A DNA stretch of 62,323 nt from JBDRCC01 sp043822065 [NCBI: archaeon] (GCA_043822065.1 JBDRCC010000017.1:1-62323), one strand, 5' to 3'. Counted from the first letter of the stretch, positions 51,227 to 60,156 are shown. Notes: generated by a model not told the origin, from the sequence alone. Numbers and translations are program-made.

Positions 51227-52501
51227 AAGGCGTTTCAATAAGCCTTTTTTCTGGGGCTTGGCAGGTTGAGCGGGTTTGGCCTTCACTGGCTTCTTTGGCG
51301 CGGCTTTTGCCTTTGCTTTTAGCTTCTTCGAAACCGCCTTTACTGGCTTCTTTGGCGCGGCTTTTGCCGCTGGCTTGGGCTTTTTTGCCTTTGCTAGTGC
51401 CTTCGGTGCGGGCTTGGCTTTCTGCTTTTTCACGGACGGTTTAATCTCGACACCAGGCAGCGGTTGCTCTTTTGGCGCGGCGGCAGGCTCTGCACCTTCA
51501 GCAGGCAGCTCTTCGCGCTCAGGCTCGCCAATCATGCCCTCTGCTTGGCCTTGAATCTTTGCCTTGAGCGTTTCAAGCTCATCAGCAGTGAGCTCCTCTT
51601 CAGTGCCTTCGGATATTTCAAGCCCAAGCTCGTCAACTAGCTCTTTGTACCTGTTCCGTATAGTGACTTCAGTAACCCCTGCAACTTCTGCAACCTCGCG
51701 CTGGGTGCGCCTTTCGTTGTGCATAGTTGCGGCGATGTATATTGCCGCGGCAGCTACGCCAGTCGGGCCCCTGCCTGAAACAAGCTCCATTGCGCCTGCC
51801 TCCTTGAGTATGTCAATCGCGGCAGACTGTATCTCGCCGCTGAGCTTGAGCGCAGAGGCAAACCGTGGGACATATTCCTCCGGTTTCGTCGGGACCATCT
51901 TTATCTGGAGCTCCCTTGTCACGAACCGGTAGGTCCTTCCGATTTCCCGCTTTTTCAGGCCGGATGCTTCAGCAATCTCATCAAGCGTCCTTGGCACACC
52001 GTATTTCCTGCATGCGATATAGACTGCGGCTGCAACGACGGATTCCATTGACCTGCCCCTGACAAGCCCCTTTTCTACGACTTGCCTATAGACAAGTGCG
52101 GCCTGCTCCTTCACGTTTTTTGGCAGGGATAAATAGGAGGATATCCTGTCAAGCTCGCTGAGCGCATACCTGAGATTCCGCTCAGTCGCGGAGGATATCT
52201 GCTGCTGCCACCTGCGCAGCCTGTAAACTTCAGCCCTCTTTTTCGGAGACAGCGTCGACAGGTCAGAGTATCCTGTCCTTCCAATCATAGTAGTAAGCCC
52301 TTTGTCATGTTTTGTTAGGGTTATTGCTGAGCCAGTCCTTTCGCGCTTTGACCTCTGCTCATGGTCAAAAGCCCTCCATTCCTGGGTTGTGTCAACAATC
52401 TTGTCCTCTATTACGAGGCCGCAATCTGCGCAGATAATCTCTGCGTGTCTCTCATCTCGCTGAATCCTTTTAGAACCGCATTCCGGGCATTGTGTAGTCA
52501 T
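51218..52501 (-). CDS. tfb: Transcription factor TFB with long basic C-terminal tail
   Basis: 427 residues. The N-terminal zinc ribbon is [20 protein letters not shown]. The B-reader/linker region ([19 protein letters not shown]) and two cyclin folds follow ([41 protein letters not shown]). The canonical protein ends near residue 305 ([17 protein letters not shown]). The remaining ~115 residues are Lys/Ala/Pro-rich with a repeated AAPKKPVKA unit, ending GLLKRLLG. It recruits RNA polymerase to TATA/BRE promoters. It overlaps gar1 by four bases. Confidence 0.95.
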   Translation of the reverse strand: MTTQCPECGSKRIQRDERHAEIICADCGLVIEDKIVDTTQEWRAFDHEQRSKRERTGSAITLTKHDKGLTTMIGRTGYSDLSTLSPKKRAEVYRLRRWQQQISSATERNLRYALSELDRISSYLSLPKNVKEQAALVYRQVVEKGLVRGRSMESVVAAAVYIACRKYGVPRTLDEIAEASGLKKREIGRTYRFVTRELQIKMVPTKPEEYVPRFASALKLSGEIQSAAIDILKEAGAMELVSGRGPTGVAAAAIYIAATMHNERRTQREVAEVAGVTEVTIRNRYKELVDELGLEISEGTEEELTADELETLKAKIQGQAEGMIGEPEREELPAEGAEPAAAPKEQPLPGVEIKPSVKKQKAKPAPKALAKAKKPKPAAKAAPKKPVKAVSKKLKAKAKAAPKKPVKAKPAQPAKPQKKGLLKRLLG

Positions 52502-52701
52502 TTCAGGTATACCTCTTTGAGCTCCATCGAAGACTTGATGACAAGATAGGGTGATTTTATGTTTCCTATCACATCAATTACCGTTCCTGCCTTCTTTCCG
52601 TCCTTGCCATAAACTGGCATGCCAATCTTCGGCGATATGCCTGTAGCGCGAACGATTAGACAACCCCGCTCGTCCTTGTGGGACACCTTAAAAGAAGGCA
52701 T
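52498..52701 (-). CDS. gar1: H/ACA RNP protein Gar1
   Basis: 67 residues. Signatures include [20 protein letters not shown] and [18 protein letters not shown], the Gar1 six-stranded barrel. It is a component of the box H/ACA pseudouridylation particle. Its stop overlaps the TFB start (ATGA). gar1-tfb is a conserved archaeal pair. Confidence 0.92.
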   Translation of the reverse strand: MPSFKVSHKDERGCLIVRATGISPKIGMPVYGKDGKKAGTVIDVIGNIKSPYLVIKSSMELKEVYLK

Positions 52702-52722
52702 TTTTGTTATATGTTGAACAGG

Positions 52723-53769
52723 TTATTTATAAACTTTACGTAAGGTATTTATATGATGCCGACGAAGGTCGATGACCTCAGATAACAGCTTGCCAGTCTC
52801 GACCATGGTGACGGGGACTCCGGTCGCTTTTTCTATCTTGCGAATAAGCGCCTGGACCTTCGGCGTTATTTCTGACTCTTTGGTCGCACCAGTTATCTTC
52901 GGGTCATAGTGGTCGCAGAAGGTAAGTGCAATTTGGGTTGGGCCGTTGAGCATTGTTGCATATTTAAGGAGGCCATAGTCAATCTTGGAAGCTTTGCGCC
53001 GCATCCTGCCTGTAGTAACCCCGTACTCCGCAATGTTTTTCCTTATGATCTCCTCTTTGGCTATCTCAAATGGCAGGGGGCCTTCGCCCACCCTGCTTGG
53101 GACTGCCTTGACCACCATGACCACATCCTTGATGTGCTGCCAGCTGAGCCCGGCATCGTCTGCCGATGCAACTGCGGTGCAGTTGTCAGAAGTGGTAAAC
53201 GGGTAGTCTGGCGAAAGGGCAAGGGAAAGGTAGGTCCCCTGGCTGCCTTCAATTACGACGTCCTGCCCCCTGGCGCATGCGTCGTTGACCTCCTTAGCTA
53301 CGTCAGCAGTATACGGCTTGAGCTCGTCAATGTCTCTTGCCTGCTTTGCCTTGCGAAGGATAAACTGTGCGCGGGCGTAGCCTGTGCCGGACTTTGTCGA
53401 GCCGACTTTCGACGCCAGGTTCGAATCTGCTGCTTCCATCTCCTTGTACTCCGGAAGAATGACTGCGCAGCGGTAGTCCACCTTGGTCCGCCTTTCGACA
53501 CCGAACTTCTTTATCTCTTCGAAGAATTTTTGCGGGTCGACTACCACGCCGCTTCCGACGCGAAGCTGGACCTTCTTGTTGACCAGTGCAAGAGGGATCT
53601 GGTTGGTCTTTACAACAGTGTCCTTGTCAAGAAACAGCGAGTGTCCGGCGTTAGTTCCAGTGCCAGCCCGAACTGCATATTTTGCGTTGAGCTTGTTTGT
53701 CATGTGGGCGGATATCTTGCCCTTGCCAGAATCGCCCCAAAATGCGTCGATTACTATTGTTGCACCCAT
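52723..53769 (-). CDS. purA: Adenylosuccinate synthetase (compact archaeal form)
   Basis: 348 residues; compact compared with the ~430-residue bacterial enzyme. Joins IMP and Asp with GTP hydrolysis in AMP synthesis. The P-loop reads FWGDSGKGKI, keeping the catalytic Asp and Lys but with Ser where most homologues have Glu (GDEGKGK). The catalytic His is in GTNAGHSLFL. Others: GSGVVVDP, EGSQGTYLSL, RVGEGPLP and TGRMRRKA. The start is about 26-30 bases from TCTATATAAGC on the minus strand. Confidence 0.94.
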   Translation of the reverse strand: MGATIVIDAFWGDSGKGKISAHMTNKLNAKYAVRAGTGTNAGHSLFLDKDTVVKTNQIPLALVNKKVQLRVGSGVVVDPQKFFEEIKKFGVERRTKVDYRCAVILPEYKEMEAADSNLASKVGSTKSGTGYARAQFILRKAKQARDIDELKPYTADVAKEVNDACARGQDVVIEGSQGTYLSLALSPDYPFTTSDNCTAVASADDAGLSWQHIKDVVMVVKAVPSRVGEGPLPFEIAKEEIIRKNIAEYGVTTGRMRRKASKIDYGLLKYATMLNGPTQIALTFCDHYDPKITGATKESEITPKVQALIRKIEKATGVPVTMVETGKLLSEVIDLRRHHINTLRKVYK

Positions 53770-53815
53770 CCTAAATCCTCTCGAGAATACGAGAACATAG
53801 CTTATATAGATTTAG

Positions 53816-53995
53816 TTACACGCCAAGAATAGTTCCGTGGGCAAGCTTTATTCCTGCAAGAAATACTAAAAACATCGCCAATGCAAGTATAGTGAACTGG
53901 GGGCAGACAGTTACGTAGAGGTAGTCAAGCAGTATTCCTGCAATAGAAAGGGCTACTATCAGGTATCCGATAAGAACCTTATTTTCAGCGACCAT
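53816..53995 (-). CDS. Small two-helix membrane protein, 59 aa
   Basis: MVAENKVLIGYLIVALSIAG opens a first membrane helix and FTILALAMFLVFLAGIKL forms a second. ATTTATC lies about 25 bases upstream on the minus strand, supporting a leaderless start at 53995. Codon use is consistent with coding. Function unknown. It fills most of the gap between purA and the divergent DUF1015 gene. Confidence 0.6.
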   Translation of the reverse strand: MVAENKVLIGYLIVALSIAGILLDYLYVTVCPQFTILALAMFLVFLAGIKLAHGTILGV

Positions 53996-54073
53996 GAATA
54001 AAATAATCAGGATAAATATTTAATACTGTGCCCTTGCGGATATTATTTAAACAGTTTGGGCTTAGTGGAATAA

Positions 54074-55225
54074 ATGGTTCGCGTCAAGGAATTCAAGATA
54101 CACAAGCTGAATGGCCTAAAAGACGGCAAAGATGCCATCAAGCATAACACGGAGCTAATAACTGAGTTCTACAACGCCATGCACGCCCACAACACAGAGG
54201 CGGTCGCCCAGATGCTTGATGGTGCCGTGGATGAGCCATCGTTTTATTACTATGAAATAGAGTTTGACGACAAAAAAAAGAGGGGCAAGGGAGTGCTAAG
54301 AGGGTATGTTGGCCTGCTTGGCGTTGAAGAGTACGGGTCAAACATCTTCAATCATGAGAACTATTTCGAGACGCTTGCTGAGGAGATATGGGGCAGCCTC
54401 CGGCACTGCGGAATAAGCTTCAGCCCGATAATGGTCCTATACCCAAACACGGAAGAGGGCATAACCTCCATTGAGCCGCCAACGCAGCTTGAGATGATAC
54501 AGTCCACGGAGTATAACGACATGAGGACCGGAAACGTAACCCACAGAATATACCGGATATGCGACGACGGCTGGAATGCGGAATTCAAAAAAAGGATGCA
54601 AAGCCGCTGGGTGGTCATCGCAGACGGTCATCACAGGTACGTTGCCTCAAAAAAATTGAGCGAATCAGACTGCATTTCATGGGTCCCTACAATGTTTATG
54701 GATGAGAATTCCGGCATGGTGGTTCTTTCGTTCACGAGGGTTGTAAAGAATATGGACCTAAAGCTGTTTGACAAGATAACCCACGCGTATCCGTTTAGCC
54801 GCACGCCAGTCGGCAGCATGGTGGAGATGGAACACGAAATCGAGCTGATGCAGAAGACGCGGTTTGGGCTTTTCTATATTGACAATGGGGAAGACAAGTA
54901 TGAGATAATGGAGGTCGACGCGGAATACTTTGAAAAGTACTGCAGGGATAACGAAGAATATTCTGCAATGGGCGTAAAGCTCCTCCACTCCCTTGCCTTG
55001 GACAAAGCGGTGCAGAACCCTGCAAACAATATAGAATACACGACGTCGAGGGAACATACTAAGGAGCTCATAAAAAATGGCTACCAGATTGGGATTTTTA
55101 TGGGGCGCTACAAACCGCAGGACATAATCCAAAAAGGCAAAGTCGAACGCAGGATTATGCCGCAAAAGGCGACCTGCTGCATACCAAAGACCGTCCCTGG
55201 CATTGGCATCTGGAAATTCAGATGA
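54074..55225 (+). CDS. DUF1015 / SerK-like ParB-fold protein
   Basis: 383 residues. The motif VIADGHHRYVASKKLSE and the C-terminal RIMPQKATCCIPKTVPGIG match the DUF1015 family (usual ending MPpKSTyFyPK). Family members with a ParB/sulfiredoxin-like fold include free serine kinases such as archaeal SerK. Kinase activity cannot be inferred with confidence here, because the usual N-terminal PPYDV-type segment is weak. TTATTTAAA is about 25 bases upstream. The stop overlaps the acylphosphatase start. Confidence 0.8.
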   Translation: MVRVKEFKIHKLNGLKDGKDAIKHNTELITEFYNAMHAHNTEAVAQMLDGAVDEPSFYYYEIEFDDKKKRGKGVLRGYVGLLGVEEYGSNIFNHENYFETLAEEIWGSLRHCGISFSPIMVLYPNTEEGITSIEPPTQLEMIQSTEYNDMRTGNVTHRIYRICDDGWNAEFKKRMQSRWVVIADGHHRYVASKKLSESDCISWVPTMFMDENSGMVVLSFTRVVKNMDLKLFDKITHAYPFSRTPVGSMVEMEHEIELMQKTRFGLFYIDNGEDKYEIMEVDAEYFEKYCRDNEEYSAMGVKLLHSLALDKAVQNPANNIEYTTSREHTKELIKNGYQIGIFMGRYKPQDIIQKGKVERRIMPQKATCCIPKTVPGIGIWKFR

Positions 55226-55497
55226 CTGTACAGCTCCACATTATTGTTGAGGGGCGCGTTCAAGGCGTTTTTTTCAGGCACAATGCGAAGATCCAGGCAG
55301 ATACCCTTGGTTTGGCTGGCTGGGTCCGGAATTTAGAAGACGGGCGCATAGAGATTGTCGCCCAAGGGCAAAAAAAGAAGCTGGAGTCCCTGCTTGAGTG
55401 GGCGTCTAAGGGCCCGCCTGCCGGCAAGGTAAACAAGGTCACTCATGAATTAGGGCAGGCGAAAGAAAAGTTCACATATTTTGAGATTAGGAGATAA
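55222..55497 (+). CDS. acyP: Acylphosphatase
   Basis: 91 residues, exactly family size. Hydrolyses acyl phosphates. The signature GRVQGVFFRHNAKIQAD carries the catalytic Arg, and GLAGWVRNLEDGRIEI carries the catalytic Asn. It is translationally coupled to the DUF1015 gene (ATGA overlap) and overlaps the convergent fumarase beta stop by 11 bases. Confidence 0.96.
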   Translation: MTVQLHIIVEGRVQGVFFRHNAKIQADTLGLAGWVRNLEDGRIEIVAQGQKKKLESLLEWASKGPPAGKVNKVTHELGQAKEKFTYFEIRR

Positions 55498-56056
55498 GCT
55501 CGCCCATCTTTTTTTCGGAGCGCTTTTTGACATCCTCGTGGAGGCTGTTTCCCGTCGAGTCCATGGTAACGACTGCTGGAAGGTCTTTTACATTAAGGGC
55601 CCAGACCGCATCCGGCAGTCCAAGCTCTTTTAGGTACACGCCGGCGACCGACACTACTGACTTTGCCAGGAGAGCCGCGGTTCCGCCAACGGTAGAAAAG
55701 TAGACTGCGCCATGCTCCTTTAGAGTGTCAAGGACTCTGGCATCCATGCCGCCCTTGCCGATAATCCCGCGTATGCCGTACTTCCGCATGAGTTCCGGCT
55801 CGTATTTGTTCATCCTCGAGCTCGTTGTCGGGGCAGCAGAAATGACTTTGTATCCCTCGGCAGTCTTTTTTGCAATCGGGCCGCAGTGGTAAAGGATGTG
55901 CCCGGATAAGCTGATTCCGAATTTCTGCCCGGAGAGGAGCTTTAGATGTGCCCTGTCGCGCGCAGTAAAAAGCGTTCCAGAGATAAGGACTGCATCGCCG
56001 ACCTTGAGCTGGCGTGCCTCCTCCTCTGACATTGGGGAAGAAATCTGCTTAGGCAT
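55487..56056 (-). CDS. Fumarate hydratase class I, beta (C-terminal) subunit
   Basis: 189 residues. Matches the C-terminal half of class I fumarases, which is a separate subunit in many archaea. Signatures: VLISGTLFTARDRAHLKLL, ILYHCGPIAKK, SAAPTTSSRMNKYEPELM, GKGGMDARVLDTLKEHGAVY. It forms the active enzyme with the overlapping upstream alpha gene. Tartrate dehydratase beta is a related alternative. Confidence 0.92.
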   Translation of the reverse strand: MPKQISSPMSEEEARQLKVGDAVLISGTLFTARDRAHLKLLSGQKFGISLSGHILYHCGPIAKKTAEGYKVISAAPTTSSRMNKYEPELMRKYGIRGIIGKGGMDARVLDTLKEHGAVYFSTVGGTAALLAKSVVSVAGVYLKELGLPDAVWALNVKDLPAVVTMDSTGNSLHEDVKKRSEKKMGELIS

Positions 56057-56960
56057 ATTTTGCCTTGCCCCCCTTTAGCACAAGGGTTTTGCGCCTGAGG
56101 GCCCAGCACCCAAAGGACACATCTACAAAGTAGGAAGCTACGTGCCTCGCGGTGAATGCAACCTTTACGGCAAGGGCTGTCGTATTCCCGCCAAAGCCGG
56201 AAGGGCCTATGCAAAGCGAATTGGCTTCCTGAAGCATTCTCTTTTCGAATTTGTCAAGACGGGGATTTGGGTTTTTGTCGTCAATTCTCCTTAACAGCTG
56301 CCTCATGGAGAGCTCTGAGACAACTTCCCTCGAGCCGCCTACTGCAACTCCAATTACCTCCGGCGGGCAGCCCATGCCCTGCGCCCTGAACACGGCATCC
56401 AGGATGCATTTTCTGACGCCCTCTATGCTGCGGTCTGCGTTGAGCTCAATATCCGGCAGGGAATACGTCCGCCCGATGTTCTCAGAGCCGCCGCCTTTGA
56501 GCAGGAGGTCAACTTTCAGGTACGTTTTGTTCCACTCCTCAAAATGGATTACTGGAAATGCTTCGCCCGTATTGTCCAGCGTGTTCTTGCCTGAAAGCGT
56601 GTCAACTGCGTTCGACCTTAATGGGATTTCCTTGGTTGCCTTCTTGGTTGCGGCAAGTATTGCTTTTCGTATGGCTGTGTGGCTGAAGCCCGCCGGGCAG
56701 CTGACGTAGAAGATGGGCGTCCCCGTGTCCTGGCAAAGGGAAACTGACTCGCATTTAGAGATATCCGAGTTCTGCAGTATCTGGGCTATCGCGGATTCGG
56801 CAAGCGTGCCGCTGAGTTCAGACTTGAGGGCTTTCCTAAGGCCAGCCTCAATGTCCTTGGGCAGCTCAGTCGCCGCAAGGCGGTAGAGCTCGATTATCTG
56901 CTCAGGCAGCAAACTTGCATGCCCGCTTCGTGACTTCTTCTTCATAATCATCAAGGTCAT
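56049..56960 (-). CDS. Fumarate hydratase class I, alpha (N-terminal) subunit
   Basis: 303 residues. Holds the 4Fe-4S cluster; candidate Cys ligands are in SLCQDTGTPIFYV, GMGCPPEVIGVAVGG and FGCWALRR. FGGNTTALAVKVAFTARHVA is also conserved. Interconverts fumarate and malate. Starts at ATG 56960, 56951 or 56945 all lie within the last codons of the malic enzyme gene and none has a clear ribosome binding site, so coupling is likely. It overlaps the beta gene by eight bases. Confidence 0.92.
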   Translation of the reverse strand: MTLMIMKKKSRSGHASLLPEQIIELYRLAATELPKDIEAGLRKALKSELSGTLAESAIAQILQNSDISKCESVSLCQDTGTPIFYVSCPAGFSHTAIRKAILAATKKATKEIPLRSNAVDTLSGKNTLDNTGEAFPVIHFEEWNKTYLKVDLLLKGGGSENIGRTYSLPDIELNADRSIEGVRKCILDAVFRAQGMGCPPEVIGVAVGGSREVVSELSMRQLLRRIDDKNPNPRLDKFEKRMLQEANSLCIGPSGFGGNTTALAVKVAFTARHVASYFVDVSFGCWALRRKTLVLKGGKAKYA

Positions 56961-58245
56961 CTATTTTCAGCCGCGCAACTTTGGATTTCATCGCCGCCTC
57001 TGCAACGTATCTCGCAACCCTCGGGACCACGCGCGGGTCGAGGGGCTTGGGGATTACGTAGTCCGCTTTCATGGGGGCCTTGCCATCGAACATGCCTGCT
57101 GTGGAATCCTTTTGGTAAGCCTTCGCAAGGAATGCCTTGGTCTTGCGGGGAATCGCCTCTTTGGCAACTTCGGACAGCGCCTTCGAAGCGCCAATCTTCA
57201 TCGCCTCGTTTATGTCCCCTGCCCTGCAGTCAAGCACGCCCCTGAATATCCCTGGAAAGCCGAGGACATTATTTACTTGGTTTGGGTAGTCAGACCTGCC
57301 GGTCCCAACCACCAACGCGCCAGCCTCCTTAGCGTCAGCGGGCGATATTTCAGGGAGGGGATTTGCCATTGCATAGACAATTGCGCCATCTGTCATTGAA
57401 GATACCATGTTTTTGGTGACCACGTTGCCGACAGAAACGCCGACAAAGACATCCGCGCCCTTCATGGCGTCCTCAAGCGTTCTTGCGTCAGTCTCAGAGG
57501 CAAGCCGCTCCTTCCGCAGGTTCATGTTTTCTTGGCGGCCCTTGTAGACTACGCCAGCAGTGTCGCAAAGAACAAGGTTCTGTTTCTTGACGCCGGCAGA
57601 AACATAATACTCTGCGCAGGCGATTCCAGCGGCGCCAGCCCCATTGAAGACGACCCGTATCGCTCCAATCTTTTTGTTTGCAAGTTCCAAACCGTTCAAA
57701 AGCCCGGCGAGGGAGATTATTGCGGTGCCGTGCTGGTCGTCGTGGAAGACGGGTATGCCCATTTCCCGTTTCAGGCGGCTCTCGACCTCAAAGCATGCGG
57801 GTGATGCTATGTCCTCAAGGTTTATCCCACCAAACGTCGGCTCAAGCTGCTTTGTCGCAGTGATTAGCTTCTCTGCGTCAGTCTTCCCGTGCGCGTCGCG
57901 CACGCCAGAAAGGCATATTGGAAATGCGTCCACGTCTGCAAATGTCTTGAACAGCACAGATTTGCCCTCCATAACGGGCATTGCTGCGTCTGGGCCTATG
58001 TCGCCAAGCCCTAGGACTGCAGAGCCGTCAGAGACTACTGCAACGAAATTCCCGCGTGCGGTATAATCCCATACTGCATCCTTGTCGTCTTTTATTGCGA
58101 GCGAGGGGTATGCAACTCCAGGGGTGTACGCCAAGGAAAGCTCCCTTTGGCTCAGGCAGGACTTTGTAGAAACGACTTCAATCTTGCCCTTTCGCCCTTT
58201 TTTGTGGTACTCAAGGGAGTCGCGCTTGAGCTCCTGCTCGTTCAT
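56902..58245 (-). CDS. NAD(P)-dependent malic enzyme
   Basis: 447 residues from ATG 58245; the frame is open further upstream, but MNEQELKRDSLEYHKKGRKG is the family start. Oxidatively decarboxylates malate to pyruvate. Signatures: SLAYTPGVAYPSLAI, VSDGSAVLGLGDIGPDAAMP, INLEDIASPACFEVE, IPVFHDDQHGTAI, and the Rossmann loop FNGAGAAGIA. With fumarase and PEP synthase it links C4 acids to gluconeogenesis. Its C-terminal ~15-20 codons overlap the fumarase alpha start region. Confidence 0.94.
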   Translation of the reverse strand: MNEQELKRDSLEYHKKGRKGKIEVVSTKSCLSQRELSLAYTPGVAYPSLAIKDDKDAVWDYTARGNFVAVVSDGSAVLGLGDIGPDAAMPVMEGKSVLFKTFADVDAFPICLSGVRDAHGKTDAEKLITATKQLEPTFGGINLEDIASPACFEVESRLKREMGIPVFHDDQHGTAIISLAGLLNGLELANKKIGAIRVVFNGAGAAGIACAEYYVSAGVKKQNLVLCDTAGVVYKGRQENMNLRKERLASETDARTLEDAMKGADVFVGVSVGNVVTKNMVSSMTDGAIVYAMANPLPEISPADAKEAGALVVGTGRSDYPNQVNNVLGFPGIFRGVLDCRAGDINEAMKIGASKALSEVAKEAIPRKTKAFLAKAYQKDSTAGMFDGKAPMKADYVIPKPLDPRVVPRVARYVAEAAMKSKVARLKIDDLDDYEEEVTKRACKFAA

Positions 58246-58282
58246 GGCAAAGGTTATAAGAGGTCGGAATAAATAGTTAACC

Positions 58283-58702
58283 ATGATAATTGTCTTGGGC
58301 GTGGGAAACGAAATGAAGGGCGATGATGGAGTCGGCCCATATGTCGCGAAAAAAGTCAAACAAACAGATCAACTGGTTGCCATTGATACCTCAACAGCAC
58401 CTGAAAACTTCTTCGGAAAAATCGAGGAACTAAAGCCAGACAAGCTGATTGTTGTAGACGCAATCGATTTTGGTGGCAACCCGGGCGAAACACGCGTTGT
58501 CGACACTGCCAAACTTGACCGACGCGCACAGAGCACCCATAACATGCCAATCAGGCTCTTGATTGATATCCTAAAAATAAGTGCTGTCTTTGTTGGAATA
58601 CAGATAAGGCAGAACGTTATTGGCGAAGGGCTTAGCCCGGAAGTCAAAGCCGCGGCTGACGCCCTGGTAAAAAAGTTAAATTCAGGGGCGGCTATTTCTT
58701 AG
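58283..58702 (+). CDS. Hydrogenase maturation protease (HycI/HyaD family)
   Basis: 139 residues. Cleaves the C-terminal tail of a NiFe-hydrogenase large subunit once nickel is inserted. The metal-sensing residues are the acidic residue in GVGNEMKGDDGVGP, Asp in IVVDAIDFGG, and His in AQSTHNMPIRLL. No hydrogenase large subunit is in the window. It overlaps the convergent ferredoxin-subunit gene by 11 bases. Confidence 0.9.
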   Translation: MIIVLGVGNEMKGDDGVGPYVAKKVKQTDQLVAIDTSTAPENFFGKIEELKPDKLIVVDAIDFGGNPGETRVVDTAKLDRRAQSTHNMPIRLLIDILKISAVFVGIQIRQNVIGEGLSPEVKAAADALVKKLNSGAAIS

Positions 58703-59048
58703 GCTTGGGTTTCAGCTTTGCCGACTTGACCATAAGGTCCTTTGCCTCAGTCGTGGCCATCTCATAGTCGTTAGTGAGCGCGATTATCTTGACCGGGCAT
58801 TTTTCAGCGCACTCCGCGCAGAATATACAGAGCCGGAGATCAAACTCTGGCAGCTTGGTCTTCTGGTTGAATGCGCAGGCCCCGCTAGGGCAGACGCGCG
58901 AGCAGTTGGCGCAGTGTATGCACTTGTCGAAGTCGCAGGTAAGCCTGCCGCGGAATGCCTTTGGCGGCTCTGCCTTGACGAACGGGTACCTGAGTGTTGC
59001 GGGCTTCTTGAAGATGCTTTTCAGCGCCTCTTTCAGTACGGGAAACAT
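58692..59048 (-). CDS. Two-4Fe-4S ferredoxin subunit of a membrane hydrogenase (EchF/MbhN/NuoI-like)
   Basis: 118 residues. The N-terminal segment KPATLRYPFVKAEPPKAFRG is typical of the electron-transfer subunit of Ech/Mbh hydrogenases and complex I. The two cluster motifs are CIHCANCSRVCPSG and CIFCAECAEKCPV. It passes electrons from ferredoxin to the catalytic core. No other subunit of such a complex is here; instead it follows ATPase subunit C by four bases on the same strand. Confidence 0.9.
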   Translation of the reverse strand: MFPVLKEALKSIFKKPATLRYPFVKAEPPKAFRGRLTCDFDKCIHCANCSRVCPSGACAFNQKTKLPEFDLRLCIFCAECAEKCPVKIIALTNDYEMATTEAKDLMVKSAKLKPKPKK

Positions 59049-59052
59049 GTTA

Positions 59053-60156
59053 TCAGTAAGTTATCAGCTTCTCCACGTCTTCGGCAGGTATGCCTGAAAA
59101 CTTGGAGTTAGCTATTATACGGAGGTTCTTTATTTCCTTTTCGAGAGAGAGCATATAAGCAAGCGCCTTGCCGCTGCCAAGGGGGTCAGAAAGCGCAAAC
59201 CGCGACGCCTGCCCAACAAGGAACCGATCGAGCGCAGTTGCCATTTCGTCTGGACTGGGCCCGGCTTCGGAAAGCAGCCCGTGGTAAGAAGTGCCTTCTA
59301 CGGATGAAAGGACAGCAGCCACAGTCTCAGAATCAGCGAGCTTTTTTCTCCGGCTTTCATCCAATTCATAGCTGCCAGCGAGCAGTTCGTCTTTCTGGAC
59401 CTTTGAGCCGCTTGAAATGCCCCTTAGTACTAACTTGATGTTTTCTATTTCGGCAGTCATGCCAAATAGCTGCTTTGCGTACCGGTCCTTGCCGGTCTGG
59501 ATGGAAAGCCTGCGCCATAGCTGGGAATATAGGTGGCGGTCAACGACAGAAGTAAGCAGGGATAGGTTGTCCGTCCGCTTGAATTCGGCAAACGCACCTT
59601 TAAGCGGCTCATAGTAGTCTGTCGTCTCAAGGCGCTGAAGAAGCTCCCCTATATCGCGGCCTTCCAGAAGGTTCTCAACCATCTTGCTGTCAAAAAATCC
59701 GAAAGGCAGAATGGAAACCTTCAAGCCGGAGTATTTTGATACGAGTGCCTCCTTGAGTACCGACGCCTCTTCAGATTTAATAAGGAAGCCGTAGATGAAG
59801 TGCTCGTCGCGAGGGGTTGAGGATAAGAGAAACTCCTTCTGGCGCCGCGCCTCCTTTTTGAGTGCCATATCAACAGATTCGGGGGACTGCGATCCTGATA
59901 TCTCTGAGAACGCATGCTCGTAGGGCGTGCCCTCCAGCATCGATATCATGTCAGCTAGCTTAGGCGCCTCTATCAGCGAACGGTACAGCTCTTTGCCAAT
60001 GCGCCTGCCCTGCGCAGCGCTTATGCGGGCATTTGAGTAAGCATGGGACGAGTGGTCCAGTACCAGCTTTAGGATTGGGATAAACAGTATGAAGGACACG
60101 AGTATGGAGAACCCTACCAAAAGAAGCGCAAAAGTAGTGTTCAGCTCGATTATCAT
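59053..60156 (-). CDS. atpC: A-type ATPase subunit C with N-terminal membrane helix
   Basis: 367 residues. The canonical subunit C begins at about residue 38 (HAYSNARISAAQGRRI) and continues with three helical lobes (DMISMLEGTPYEHAF, LLQRLETTDYYEPLK, VLSSVEGTSYHGLL) and the ending LSLEKEIKNLRIIANSKFSG. It normally couples the central stalk to the K ring. Preceding it is a strong membrane helix (FALLLVGFSILVSFILFIPI, about residues 9-33) not found in typical subunit C. The start overlaps the atpE stop by four bases. Confidence 0.9.
   Translation of the reverse strand: MIIELNTTFALLLVGFSILVSFILFIPILKLVLDHSSHAYSNARISAAQGRRIGKELYRSLIEAPKLADMISMLEGTPYEHAFSEISGSQSPESVDMALKKEARRQKEFLLSSTPRDEHFIYGFLIKSEEASVLKEALVSKYSGLKVSILPFGFFDSKMVENLLEGRDIGELLQRLETTDYYEPLKGAFAEFKRTDNLSLLTSVVDRHLYSQLWRRLSIQTGKDRYAKQLFGMTAEIENIKLVLRGISSGSKVQKDELLAGSYELDESRRKKLADSETVAAVLSSVEGTSYHGLLSEAGPSPDEMATALDRFLVGQASRFALSDPLGSGKALAYMLSLEKEIKNLRIIANSKFSGIPAEDVEKLITY

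Noticed and set aside
52909-53832. 307-codon frame antisense to purA
   Set aside because: Shadow of purA, with no recognisable domain.
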